Origin: Owenia fusiformis
Lineage: Eukaryota; Annelida; Polychaeta; Sabellida; Oweniidae
Direction: 5' to 3'
DNA length: 64,000 nt
NCBI GenBank assembly: GCA_903813345.2
Contig: CAIIXF020000005.1
Location: forward strand, 18,293,375-18,357,374
The notes under the pieces are model-generated. The model worked only from the letters and a program-made list of their open reading frames with translations, did not search any database and had not been told where the DNA came from. This document shows, piece after piece, positions 13,701-24,739 of this stretch (position 1 is the stretch's first letter; each line of letters opens with the position of its first letter). The position numbers and the translations under genes were made by a program.

Positions 13701-15545
13701 ATTTGTATGAGAATATGTGATAATGTGTGAAGACTGCCACCAAATGCATTACATAGTGTGTCCATTGTACATATTTTGGTTCTATAAATCTAAAAATAAA
13801 TGTACCATTGTACCTCTGGCTCCCCTAATACATTCTGCAAGATTCTACATTTCATTTTGAAAAGTAAGCTTTTGGAGTTTTTGTTAGTGATTTTTTTGTT
13901 AACTTATGGCTAAGTTGACACAAAAGTGGCAAATCCTTGGCAGAAGTGTCAATTCGAAGTCCTTTTTATGCCTGAAAAGTGAAAGTGCCTTGTCAAGTGC
14001 TACCGTTTATTGTATTGGACTTAAAAATTTTGAATAATACCCTTGTTTACTCTAATTTGTTTCACTTGTTTCAGACCAAGACCAGATTTCTTCTATCGTT
14101 GTTTTCCTGATGGTATATATCGTGAGGGAATGAAATGTACAGGAAAACTAGATGTTATCATAGAGGGACGAAAGAGTTTCCCAAGTGGTCATTCTTCATG
14201 TAGGTTGTTTTATTCCATCTTGGTTTATTTCATTTTTATCTCACAACATATTTTTATAGTCTCCAACTTTTTTGTAAATGGTGTTCAGCATTTTGCCCTT
14301 GTCATTCAGCATCTGTAACAAATGGCAGGTGGTGACATTTTGCATGTTAATGCCTTGTTTGCAAATGTGACATCTTGCAGGTGTTATTCATTAAGTTGGT
14401 GAAAAAAAATTAAAAGATTTCAAAAGTTTCTGGCCTTTTGCATTAGAAATATATTTTTTATTTTCAGTGGCATTTGCTAGTCTTGGGTTCCTAACATGGT
14501 TCTTATGTGGAAAATTACAGCCATTTACAAGTGTTGGTCGGGGCCAGTCTTGGAGACTAATATTAACCTTTTTTCCAATGTTCCTGGCCCTCTGTACAGC
14601 TTTGTCTCGCACTTGTGACTATCATCACCACTGGCAAGGTAATTACTAATGAGCCATTTATACAGTACTCTCAGTATTTTTCTCGATATTCACGATTGTC
14701 AGAAAAACATCAAAAATAATTGTCGCAAAATTTAGTAATTGTAAATCTTATCCAAATATGACATTTGGTAGGTGTAATTACTGCACATAAGGTAACTTAG
14801 TTTACAGAGCTTGATGATTCAGAGAATAAGAATATTTAAACTTACGAAATCCACAAAATTTAAATATAAAAGCTTCGAAATACAGTGTACATGTACTTAC
14901 TTATTTACCACAGCACAGAGTCTTCTTTATTATATGATCCCCTATGATGGGCAGGCATACAGAATTAAATAAATATATAATAAGCAATATTTAGATAACA
15001 GATCAAAACTTTTTTTCTTTTCACTGAACTCTTTATTAGCTCACTCAGCATCCTTTTGTTGGCCCATCCATCAGTCTGTCCATCAACATTGTGGTTTAAA
15101 TTAAAACATCTATTTGCATTTATGTTTATTCATAGTACATGTATCTACTAGTATTTTACCTGTCATCCCCATTTCCCAAGTCATCTCTGTTTTCAAGAAA
15201 TTTTTGACGTAAAATTTACATTTTTTGGTTCAACATATGTTCTGGACATTGGATAATATACATGTATGTTGAACTAAAAATGAGACAAAAAATGATTGAC
15301 ATGTTGTTTCTATTCCAGATGTTACAGTTGGTTCGCTTATGGGACTGTCATTCTCATATCTCTCATATAGACAGTATTACCCACCAGTGTCTTCCGAGGA
15401 CTGTCATACACCATACGCTTGCCAGACTTTACAGACATTACATAAGTCAGCTAGCTCAAAGGACTTCAACAATGGACAGAAGATTCCCACCAGCCCAGCA
15501 CCGCAGTATGATAGCTACATGGATAGTGCAAGCAAAATTATATAG
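7790..15545 (+). CDS. Phospholipid phosphatase of the PLPP4/PLPP5 type (PAP2 superfamily)
   Basis: Membrane enzyme that dephosphorylates phosphatidate and related lipid phosphates, usually without Mg2+. Seven exons, all with canonical junctions and continuous frame: 7790-7848, 10599-10704, 13275-13359, 13598-13661, 14075-14199, 14468-14638, 15319-15545. The product is 278 residues; human PLPP4 and PLPP5 are about 265-270. The N-terminal part has the family block [12 protein letters not shown]. All three catalytic motifs are present: K100-x6-R107-P108 (KNIVGRPRP), PSGH at 141-144, and S193-R194-x5-H200-x3-D204 ([12 protein letters not shown]), with D204 split across the exon 6/7 border. H200 and D204 fit the phosphohistidine relay. 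Several hydrophobic segments fit six membrane passes. The start is the ATG beginning [11 protein letters not shown]. The sequence resembles PLPP4 and PLPP5 about equally, so no single symbol is given. Confidence 0.95.
8194..8525 (+). repeat. Local direct duplication with GGAATTACCCCC motifs
   Basis: GTGTTTGGAATTACCCCC or close variants occur about five times in two clusters about 200 bp apart (8194-8290 and 8399-8525), each preceded by a similar 50-bp AT-rich stretch. It lies in intron 1 of the lipid phosphatase gene. Confidence 0.6.
8730..9302. mobile_element. Tc1/mariner-type MITE with TA target duplication
   Basis: Terminal inverted repeats begin CAGTGGGGGACAAAAAT on the left and CAGTGGGGATCATAAAG when the right end is read inward. 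TA flanks both ends. Inside, 8945-8965 and 9043-9063 form a second inverted repeat (around CCCAGAATGCAAC), which looks like a nested hairpin. No transposase frame is seen. Confidence 0.65.
9660..10034. mobile_element. Small GC-skewed MITE with CAGGGCT ends
   Basis: Starts CAGGGCT and ends AGCCCTG, with ACATG repeated on both sides as a likely 5-bp target duplication. Subterminal DNA is rich in GCGAGAGCGAAGCG-like motifs, unlike the AT-rich surroundings. It lies in intron 1 of the lipid phosphatase gene. Confidence 0.6.
10150..10358 (+). repeat. Dispersed repeat, copy 1 of a pair
   Basis: About 210 bp, nearly the reverse complement of 32957-33167. Shared blocks include TTAATGGCCCTTAATTATTG, GACTAATGAGGTTGACTG and ATCAGAATCCTCAATCTATG. 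One end carries a small hairpin around AAGGTATGA. Confidence 0.8.
11640..13190 (+). repeat. Block of long tandem units (about 150-360 bp) with ATGGCCGCCAT cores
   Basis: CTGTCGATAGGATTCCTG recurs near 11703, 11853, 12205 and 12543, with a variant near 12903. TTCAAAATGGCCGCCATTTT plus TGTCTCGCGAAATTC recurs near 11793, 11943, 12293, 12633 and 12993. The first spacing is about 150 bp, later ones 340-360 bp. Apparent open frames over it repeat with the units and are not genes. It lies in intron 2 of the lipid phosphatase gene. Confidence 0.8.
14318..14385 (+). repeat. End fragment of the GTGGTGACAT repeat family
   Basis: Contains AGGTGGTGACATTTTGCATG followed by TTAATGCCTTGTTT, the same right end as the copies at 19846-19989 and 54806-55982. 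Only the terminal part is present. It lies in intron 5 of the lipid phosphatase gene. Confidence 0.7.
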
Positions 15546-16738
15546 GAAGGATTCAGCGTAAAGATACAGACTCTGTTGATAAGAGTGAGGCCTTTCTCGG
15601 TTCTTGTCTCTCAGTATTGTTTTTCGAATCATATACTTAACATGGTGGGCCTCATTGTAGATTTTCAATTCATGACAGAAATATGTCAATATCAATGGTT
15701 ATTGATATTGTCATATTGATTATTGAAATCATGGTTATGACTGACCAAACTCAACTATTGATGCTTTCCATTTTGGTGCTATACAGCAAGTACATCTACA
15801 ATTATGAAAGTGTGTACAGCAAGCACCTGCACATGATACAGTATAAAGTGCATGTGACTTAGTTGGGTACATATATAGACTATAGAGGTTATATAATGGG
15901 AGGGATGGAATATGAATTTTATTCAGAGCAAAAATATGATATTGCCCAAGGAAAATATCATATTGACTGAGGGCGATAGCTGGAGTGTCAATGTGTGGTT
16001 TTCCGATCCAGTTTGGGAATTTGGCTGATACAGGATCTGATACTGGATTTTTTTAATCAATTCTATTATGTTTATTTCCCAGGGAAAACCCAGGGAAAAC
16101 ATGTTATTATGGAATAATAAGTGATTACTTAATATTAAATAAATGTATACAATGACAATTAGTCATTGTTGTACGATGACAAATTAGTCATTGTATTAGA
16201 CCTAGAATAGGTCTGTGCCTTTAACATATATACAGTAACATATTTCAATAAGGGCATGAGAGTAACAAGATGCATTCCCTTTCATTGTTCAGATATACTG
16301 GATCTCAATACATATACTTATTTCATATTATTCCTACAAAGGAAGTGTGAGAAAGTCCCATTGTAAAAAAACTGTGATCACATATGGTTTTGAATATTTA
16401 TTCAAGTTTTTATTCATGAATATATATTTTTAAAAATGTTTTTGATGTGAAAAGATGAAATGTGATTAAAATCAATTAGTCTGTATATGTCTTATATACA
16501 GTATACACCAATATTTCACCAATACAATTTACATGTATATAAAAGAAATTGGTTTGATATAGGCCAGTGGTATGTGCAATGGTCATTTCAAACAACTCAT
16601 GATAAATACTTTATTTATTAGGAAAATTTTATATCACCATGACAAACTACTTTTGCATCATTGAAATACTTAGAGTCTCATTATTTTTTGTCAAATAAAT
16701 CCATGATTTCCATTTCTCTAATCAGTCCAGATCAATAT
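15546..16738 (+). other. Probable 3' UTR of the lipid phosphatase gene
   Basis: No exon is seen. An AATAAA near 16137 is a plausible poly(A) signal. A small inverted repeat around CAATGACAATTAGTCATTG lies near 16150-16195. Confidence 0.4.
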
Positions 16739-19041
16739 CAGGCCTCCTAGACTTCCAACAACGCGAACATCAGTTCTGATACCGCGAACTACGTTCCTTG
16801 CACTCGAACCACGAATCTCATATCGCGAACGTGAAATCTTATGTCGCGCACCACCATTTCCTTGTTTCCGAACATATTTCTTGTACCGCGCACAGAGATC
16901 CGTTACCGCGAACCACGCATCTGATCGAAAAAAAGTCCGTAATTTTGTTCGTATTATTACGCATAAGTAAAATTCCAAGGAAGTGTTTTCATATGGAATT
17001 CGGAAGAAATATTTTCCCAGTTTTCATCCATGTGAATGAATATCCACTCATTGACGATAACAGTATTTTCAAGCTCTAGGAAACACAAAATATTGGGACT
17101 ACCTTGCAATCACGCGCATTGACATTTTCAGTGAAAGGGCTGGGTAATAACAACAAAAACAAAAACCTGACTTTTGAGTAACAACACGTATGGCCAAATT
17201 AGTGACAGCTTTTTCCAATTTTGTCCATTTGAGCCGATGATTGCATCGGAATAAAGAAATGAGTTACCCTATGTACAATATTCCTGATTTTATAGAATAC
17301 TTGATGTGCTATATCTGTAGCTCCAGCTACTGATAATTTGAAGATGCTACCCTTTGCCATGAAAACTTAACTTAAATGTTGCCCCCCCCCATTACGGCTT
17401 GTGGGATTAACTGTTTACATACAGGAAAATAACAATCTATCATCCTGTTAAAGATTTTAACACTTGGTTTTGTTTCAAAACATATCAAATGACTACTAAA
17501 TCGTAATTTTAGAGTAAGGGCTAAGAATACTAATCTTTGACCGTCTGAGATAAATGTGTGTTGACGAGTCATGTAGTTAATAACTCTTGGTTTTAAAACC
17601 GAAGCTTTCATTGTGGGCTGTTCTGCCCCACCCATGGGCCATTTTGCCCTACTCTCCACATTATTCTCGAACACTGAAAAATCACAGAAAATGTGAAATA
17701 TAATCCCTTCATAAGATGGAACATGAAAGTTCGCGATGATTGACAGATTAGAAAAACCTCTGCACGGATCAAATTATTATGAGGGCCGTTTTGCCCCATG
17801 TTCCCAAAAAATTCCCGACTCCAGGACGATATCTGACCCAAGACATGTGGAGCGCTAAAATGTCGGACCCTATTTTTCTGGGCCCATCTCAGAGGGATAA
17901 CTGATTACTACAATGTAGGTGTACTGTATAAGAGTAAACCTTGTAGTTTAAGGTCGCATGATGCAGTGTGACCAGGATCACACTGACCATGGTCAGAATG
18001 ACCCTAGACATGATGAAATAACTTTTTCAGCCCTCTGAAAAGGTCAATGTAAATAGCTTTAAGTAGGAGCATAGGAAAGGTAAATGAACAGGATCTTTTG
18101 AATTCTTCAGAAAATGTGCCCAATATATTGCTCTAAATGATACAATCTTTAAAATTTTAGAAACTTTTCTGAAAAAATGGCGGTCATAAAAAGGAAAAAA
18201 TATCGCTTTTCAATTCAGTTTTTTGATTTTTTTCTTTTTCAACGAATGATATCAAATTTCCCAAGATTGTATCAGTGAGAGCAATATATTAGGCACATTT
18301 TCTGAAAAATGCAAGAGATTCTGTTCAGTGACCTTTCCTAAGCTCCTACTTTTATCTATTTTTCAGTCACAAATTTCAAAGGGCTGAAAAATTAATTTCA
18401 TCATGTCTAGGGTCAACCTGACCATGGTCATTGTGATCAATGAAAAAAGATTAACTATACAAAAGCATGAGTCACAAAAATGGATGTCGGGAACTTGATC
18501 ATCGGTGCAAGCGTGTGATATACTAGTGTCAAGACAGTTTCTGGTCCAACCACAGCTATCACACACCTCTACACTTTCGTTGTGGTTCTTACAAATGACA
18601 TCTCCTATTACACCACACCGTGCGCAGATACTCTCTGATCCCAAAAATGAATGACTGTGGGACGCAGTGCTATCCTTTGACACATCATTTAAAATCCTGC
18701 CAACTCGGGGCGTGGATGCTAATCTTGCATGCTTTTCAAAGGAACGAAAGTCCGCCGAAAGCGGAGGAGAAACTGAATTTCGTTTCCTTGTTTCACTCCG
18801 TTGCATATTAGTGGTATATACATGTAACTTGGAATCCCAAACACCCGGATGTATTATGTACAAATTGTTCGCGGTAACGGATCTCTGTGCGAGGTACAAG
18901 AAATATGTTCGGAAACAAGGAAATGGTGGTGCGCGACATAAGATTTCACCTTCGCGATATGAGATTCGTGGTTCGAGTGCAAGGAACGTAGTTCGCGGTA
19001 TCAGAACTGATGTTCGCGTTGTTGGAAGTCTAGGAGGCCTG
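16739..19041. mobile_element. 2.3-kb DNA element with about 170-bp terminal inverted repeats
   Basis: The left end (16739-16910) and the right end (18870-19041) are nearly identical in inverted orientation, beginning CAGGCCTCCTAGACTTCC. AATAT lies directly outside both ends as a 5-bp target duplication. The repeats are rich in CGCGAAC-like motifs and much less AT-rich than the surroundings. The interior contains a second complete palindrome (17976-18438) and a cysteine-rich open frame on the minus strand. The high identity of the two ends suggests recent activity. No known transposase motif is visible, so the superfamily is open. Confidence 0.85.
17976..18438. mobile_element. Palindromic element nested in the 2.3-kb element
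   Basis: The arms begin GATCACACTGACCATGGTCA and run inward through matching blocks (CATGATGAAAT, AATATATTGCTCT, CACATTTTCTGA) to a centre near 18210. The arms are imperfect, so this insertion is probably older than the last copying of its host element. Confidence 0.7.
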
Positions 19042-19052
19042 AATATGTCCAT
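18363..19052 (-). other. Cysteine-rich open frame of 229 codons inside the 2.3-kb element
   Basis: The frame runs from the right terminal repeat inward and ends in the nested palindrome. Its first third is read through the inverted repeat and its tail through the palindrome. Only the middle (about 18480-18840) is unique. That middle holds a run of CxxC-type pairs (CARC, CDSC, CDSC) with intervening H and C residues, like a zinc-binding module. I do not recognise the family. The length is unusual for AT-rich DNA, but the repeat-derived ends argue that part of the opening is chance. Confidence 0.25.
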
Positions 19053-19094
19053 TCAAATTGATGTATCTATCAAATATATTAGGGTTTTTATCAC

Positions 19095-19600
19095 ATGGTT
19101 AGGAGTTTCTAAGCATTTTGATTGGTCAATTGTGACGGTTTATATTCCGTATCACATGACACGTGACTAATTTTCATGTGCTACGGTGGGCTGTATTACT
19201 ACGGAGTCAATAGTAATGACGTCACTGGTTATATCACTTTGTAGCTAAAGAAAACAGTATGACATATCATTTCACTAACAAGTATGAATACAACAGTATG
19301 ACATCACGTTATTTCAAAGGGAACTTTCAAAACACACAAAATTATAACAGTTACCAGGAGTACAGAGTACTGAACAGCTGAACACAATTATAATGACCAA
19401 ATCAAAATGCTTCAATTAAACATTTCAAGACATGTGATAAAATCATAATCACATGTTTCAGCTTATGTGATACAGGAAATATTCCACTTGGATAAGAATG
19501 TATCACCACTCAAGCTTCGTTTTCGTGGATGATACAATATTACCTTTCATGGAATATTTCCTGTATCACATGCTGAAACATGTGATAACTATTATTTTAG
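19095..19600. mobile_element. Palindromic MITE, family shared with 56275-56695
   Basis: The outer inverted repeats are AAGCATTTTGATTGGTCA at about 19111 and its complement near 19405. Then follows a hairpin with arms around GTGATACAGGAAATATTCCA (19465-19490 and 19553-19575). The second copy in the tetraspanin intron has the same order of parts, with the hairpin loop CACCACTCAAGC conserved. Confidence 0.7.
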
Positions 19601-19845
19601 GTTTTTGATTTGAACTAGTTATCAAATAAATTAAATTTGGAATCTGCACAACATTCCACCATAAATGACAGGAACATCAACTACCTGTAATGATATTTGA
19701 TGTGATTCAATGTTTTGAGTGATATTATTTTTATGAAGTTACAATATCAATACGACAGCATAAGTTGGTATATTTATCCCATGATCATTTCCAAAATGTA
19801 TTCAACTAGTTAGTGTTTCAAATATTGCTCTGATATCAATGCTAT

Positions 19846-19989
19846 TATTATGTCACCACCAGAAGTGGTGACATATTGTTTGTCTCTAACTTTATTGTGA
19901 ACAACGGTAAGCATTTGGTGATTGACATTTGGTGGTTGGCATCTTTAACAAATGGTAGGTGGTGACATTTTGCATGTTAATGCCTTGTT
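19846..19989 (+). mobile_element. Short internally deleted copy of the GTGGTGACAT element
   Basis: Starts ATTATGTCACCACC followed at once by GTGGTGACATATTGTT (a terminal hairpin) and ends AGGTGGTGACATTTTGCATG plus TTAATGCCTTGTT. It has the same ends as the 1.2-kb copy at 54806-55982 but lacks the tandem core. Confidence 0.75.
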
Positions 19990-20489
19990 CCACTTGCATA
20001 ATCGCTTGCATACTCTTGGGATAAGTGTGTGTTTTTAGAGTTCATGGGTGTATGTGCTACTATTTATTCTGCTCAGGGTATGAAGGTTTAGAATAATTTA
20101 TGAACATACTATATTATGTTCTGTATGCTAGTACTTTGTTATTTTTGTTGTTGTTGTTGAACTAGTACTATCAATGCTTGTCAATTATGTAATTACATGT
20201 ATCTGAGAGTGTGTGCTTCCAATTAATGTAAGACTGTTACAAAATATTTTCTGTTTAGTCTTTTAAACTGCTTCATGATAACCAGTTGAACCTGGAAAAT
20301 AATAATAAAAATAATCTAAGGGCCAATGTGCAATATTATATGGAAAAACATATTCATACTGCACATAAATTACATTTCTATATTTCAGATTTTTTAGATT
20401 TTCGTGCAATAAGCCTGTGTCATGTAATTTTTTTTAATCAATAGTCTATAGATTTCATATTTTTTAGGTTCAACTGGTTATTATGAAGC

Positions 20490-20612
20490 TGAGGGTCATT
20501 AACAGAAACTTCATAAAGTTACAAATTCGTAACCATGGTTATAATGACATCACAGTTAGAGAACAATGGATTTTACAAATTCTAACTAACGAAGTTTCTG
20601 TTAATGGCCCCC
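20490..20612. repeat. Hairpin element with CATTAACAGAAACTTC arms
   Basis: The left arm GGTCATTAACAGAAACTTC and right arm GAAGTTTCTGTTAATGGCC bracket a short AT-rich centre. It probably belongs to a small MITE. Confidence 0.6.
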
Positions 20613-20764
20613 AGATTAGCAGACTGTAGCAGTGCGTAATGGGTCATTCCTTCCTATAGTATATATGTGCAACTGCTGAATGGACATCAACCTGTAGTGG
20701 CCTTACCACTCTAACCATCTTAGTGACAGTAATAATAGAATGTTGCAGTATTGAAACTTGTATA

Positions 20765-20910
20765 TTCAAACACCTCTCAATGTGAACACTCTTTTGGTCC
20801 TATCTTGATCTGCCATAGATTTCCATGTTAAAACTTGAAATGTGAACATTTGCCAATCTGAACAGTTTTGACTTGTTCAAGTGGTTTTTGGATTAGACAG
20901 GTTCTACTGT
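20765..20910. repeat. Dispersed repeat (GAACACC / GACAGGTT family)
   Basis: CACCTCTCAATGTGAACACT at the start and TTAGACAGGTTCTACTGTAC at the end match the copy at 5890-6050 throughout. Confidence 0.65.
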
Positions 20911-21049
20911 ACAACTTAAATACATTGTATGTGCATTTGTTTATGTTTTAGAGGTAATGCTATATTTTGTAAGACATTCTGCTTGGTTATCTCACATATT
21001 ATATCATGACATTTTCTGTAATATTATTTAATTATGTTATATGCTGCAG

Positions 21050-21163
21050 AATGAATTAAGAAATTCAGATTCAAGTTTACATTCAGCGAGGGCTGAAAAG
21101 GAAGCTGTTGAAATGTTTAATGTAGATAGCTAACCAAATGTAATAGGAAGGGTATGAATAAAC
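21050..21163 (+). other. Possible orphan terminal exon with poly(A) signal
   Basis: A TGCTGCAG acceptor is followed in phase 0 by 27 codons rich in E, S and A (starting NELRNSDSS, ending FNVDS) and a stop, then AATAAA about 20 bp later. It could be an alternative last exon of the upstream lipid phosphatase gene or an exon of an unseen transcript. No family is recognised. Confidence 0.25.
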
Positions 21164-21606
21164 TATCATAATTTCTATCTATTTACTTGTATTTGCAACT
21201 TTGATCTTTTTGGCATGCTACAATTAACAGTTATCGTATTTAACTACTGTCACTAAAGTGTAGATGAAGAATTGACTGATTTAGCAGTGAGATATTTAAC
21301 TTTTGAACTGCTCCTTTTAGCCTGAAGTTTTTATCAAAGCACACATTCAAATATAATGCATCCTGTTAGACTAATTTTATTATGAAAAATATGATAAATA
21401 CATGAAAATAACATAGAAGTTTTGTTTATTTCTCAATTTTTCTTCATAGTAATACTCGTATAGTAGTAATTGTAGACAAAGCAAAAAACTTTCCATGCAA
21501 TACTGATAATGTAGGGCACAATAAGTTTGTCAAACTGTTTCTGCAGTTATTGAGGAGACTAAATGAGTCAATGTCAGTCCTCTGGAAAATGCCTTTACAC
21601 TTGCAT

Positions 21607-24013
21607 TTAAAGTTTTGATTGGTTCTTGGGTTTTATTAATTTAAGACTTTCATCTTCCTCAACCAACAATGATGGGAACTTCCTAGGCATCATCCTTGGA
21701 GGTTCAACATCAGGGTTACATCTGTATACACTGAAGTCTGTTACCCCCTTGCTGTGCAAGTAGTCCTCATCTAATAAAGCTTCACCATTCAAACTGGAAT
21801 ACAGTACATAAAGATTATTTTATACTAGGGATAGGATATGGATGGTATCGAGAGAAATTATGATATTTGAGGGACCTTTTAATAAATATATCGTAATTAC
21901 TAGCTGGGAGGAAAGGGTATGGATTTAATCCAACATGGCTGATATAAGATACAGATATAATATTTTGAAACATTTATTATTCTTTTTTTATCCCAGAAAA
22001 GTCAGATTATGGATTGAATTTATGTGTATTGTGATAACATTTTTTGAAGTTATTTGAAGTGTCTTCAGTTCATACACAGTGTAAATACCTTTGGGCATCA
22101 TCTTTACCAATTTCAAGGCAAGCATCAGCAAATATTGTTGATTTACGCATCACATCTTGGGGGACATTTTGTTGCTGGGTCACAAAGCTCTCAATACCAG
22201 TAGCTGGCCATAGGGCTGTCACACTTACACCTAGAATATCAATACATGTATGTCACACTTACACCTAGGATTTCAATGCAGAAGTCACACTTAATCTAGA
22301 ATGTCCAAATATTTATGTCACACTTACACAAATTATATTGATGCATGCATGTCTCACACACATCTAACATGTATATGCATAACTTAATGCACAATATATT
22401 GAATACATGAGTCAGAAATGAAATCTTATGTCACACTTATGTAGCTTGAAAATATATTGCCAGTATATTTATGAAGATATTCTAAATGTATTAATGGAAA
22501 GTCTTTCTTTCACCTTTAAGCAAATTCTCTACTTAGCAATTAGCTTCTGCTTATATATTCATTCATAATCATTTAAAACATGGCCTCACCCGTGCCCTTG
22601 AGCTCATTAGCAAGTCCATGTACAAGAACTGTCATCCCAACCTTTGTGATTGAATATGGTGTTTTGCCTTTGAAGAACCTATTCATAAAAAGTAAAGAAG
22701 ATTTAATGACTATGTAAGTAGCCTATTATCAGGAGTTTCAAAACTAAACAAATCATGACATAACACTAAATAAAAACTGAATAAATAATGACATAACATT
22801 TTGGTTTTGAATTTTTTCTCTGAACACAGTCTTGAGGAAGACTATGAAATTTAATATACGTGTACAGTGAAACCTGTAAAGTGAAACACTTTTAGAAGTT
22901 GAACATCTCTGTTAGTGGAACAAAGACCAAATGACTAAATTTTAAATGGACCTTTATAAGTGGAACAGTTTTATAGGTACCAAATGTGTTTCACTTAAAC
23001 AGGTTTTACTGTACATGTATTTACAGCATACATACCTGCTGTATATAGGTGGTGCTACAAGAAGTATCTTCCCAGACCCTTGTTCTATGAAGTATGGTAG
23101 CACCTTCTGGACCATAACATAAGCACCTCTTACATTCACCGAGTGCATCAGGTCATACCTGAACATTTCAAACAAATGAGGTTAGAGGATAGGAAACTAC
23201 CACTATGAACTACTTGTGTATTGAAATATTTCGATTGATAATAAGTTGGATAAAAAGTGGTTATAAAATTCAGCTTTCTACTGACATCATTTTTCAACAG
23301 CAAGATTTCAATACAAAAGTTGTTGTGGAGGTGATTTGAAAAATCAACTCCACATTTATGGGGGTATGTAATGCAATACTGTAACTCAGCCTAATGACAG
23401 CCATCATCCATCAAGTGACGCTGACAACAAGTTGCAAACGCAAAATTGATGCTCATAAATGATGATCAAGATGAAAATCATAATGATATAATGGCAACAA
23501 TAAAGATTATACTTATGATGACCATGTTTAAAACATCGATTGACATTATGACAACAATTATGATCATGCTTACTTTGATGTTGATCAAGGTGATAATCAT
23601 AGTGAAAATAGGATGAAAGGGAAGTAGATGATGACAATTAAGAAAAAATGATCACTTATATCATTATCAAGAATAATAGTGCACCTCTTTAAAGGGGTAT
23701 CAATAACGGGCTTCCATAAGATTGCTCCAGCATTATAAATTGCATAGTCCAACTTTCCAAATGTCTCGATACAAGTATCAACAGCCCCATCTATCTCTGA
23801 CGGATTGCGGCAATCACATTTAATAGCAACTGCCTTCCCACCAGCATCCTCGATCTCTGCTGTCACACTATGTATCGTCCCTGGAAGTGAGGCAGTTTGG
23901 GCAGTTGTTTTGGATGCTACACCAACTTTGTAGCCATTTTCTGCTAGGGAAAGAGCAATTTGACGACCGATTCCACGAGATGCACCAAGTACTAAAGCAA
24001 CTTTAGAACTCAT
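21607..24013 (-). CDS. Peroxisomal short-chain dehydrogenase/reductase, HSDL2-like SDR domain without SCP2
   Basis: NAD(P)-dependent oxidoreductase fold; the substrate is unknown. Coding exons in order: 24013-23685, 23158-23036, 22678-22590, 22230-22089, 21793-21607, giving 289 residues. The first exon has an acceptor at 24055, so at least one untranslated exon lies upstream; the ATG at 24013-24011 is the first to start a normal Rossmann strand. Motifs: G10-ASR-G14-I-G16 for the cofactor, YNAG at 93-96, N118, and Y159-SIT-K163. The residue blocks GTIHSVTAEIE, DTPLKR and ALWPATGIE follow the HSDL2 SDR domain. The usual catalytic serine region reads LLVAPP, with alanine at 145, so the standard N-S-Y-K tetrad is altered. 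The protein ends in SKL, a peroxisomal targeting signal. Human HSDL2 has a C-terminal SCP2 domain that is absent here. Confidence 0.9.
22865..23015. repeat. Dispersed repeat (GTGGAAC / AACAGGTTTTACTGTAC family)
   Basis: Inverted ends ACAGTGAAACCTGTAAAGTG and CACTTAAACAGGTTTTACTGT. It is most like 28610-28780 and sits in an intron of the SDR gene. Confidence 0.7.
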
Positions 24014-24055
24014 GTTGACCCAGTCATTCGAGATTAGTGGTACTGTATGGAGTCC

Positions 24056-24739
24056 TGTAAAAGGAAAACAAACAGAGAACCATAGCCCAAGGGAAAATAG
24101 CATTAGCCCAATGTAGAAAGTCTTTCAAGATTGAGCTGATGCATTTCATTTGGCCTATAGAGAATAGATGTAAATGCCAATGTTAGTATATTATACATAA
24201 TTTAATTACTGACAACACAAACCACCAAACAAACAAAAATACATATGTTAGTATTAATCAACCTTTAGTCCAAATTCCAAATCATCTCTGTATAAAATGT
24301 CACTGTGCATGCACTAAAGTACAGCAAGTACACTTTGATGACCTTGGGGACTAGTCATTTTCTTCTGTAGTTCACACAACTATTTCATTTTGAATATGAA
24401 GAGCATGACAAATAGCTCAAGTATATCATGATTGTATTATCCACATGTTATAAATGTTTGATTCAACACATTTGTGTACTTATCTCACATATTAGCCTTG
24501 CCCCAAGTCGGTATTTTTTACTTTATCTGATCTGAAATCAAGATAAGTAAAAGAGACCGACTTGGGGCAAGGCTACTCACATATCAACCAATAATAAAAG
24601 TTCATGTCATTGTTTACATTTTGTAAGTTATTGTAGATCACATGACCAATCATATGACCTGACCTATTTACTGTCCTTCAGCAATTTTGATTTTCTAGGA
24701 CATTTCGCACCGACTTGAACGCCAAAGACAACTGATAAA
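24056..24739. promoter_or_regulatory. Divergent promoter region of the SDR and DyP peroxidase genes
   Basis: About 0.7 kb separates the two start codons. It contains the SDR's untranslated 5' sequence and a hairpin at 24493-24577 with 19-bp arms AGCCTTGCCCCAAGTCGGT. The hairpin looks like a small insertion rather than a control site. Confidence 0.4.
24493..24577. repeat. Hairpin with 19-bp perfect arms
   Basis: AGCCTTGCCCCAAGTCGGT and its exact complement enclose about 45 bp. It lies between two divergent genes. Confidence 0.75.

Noticed and set aside
15262-15561. 99-codon frame overlapping the last lipid phosphatase exon
   Set aside because: It is the wrong frame; the true frame continues from exon 6 with the catalytic aspartate and ends at 15545.
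17372-17841. Minus-strand frames of 100 and 77 codons
   Set aside because: They lie within the 2.3-kb element, contain short repeated phrases (VGQN-type) and show no known transposase motif.
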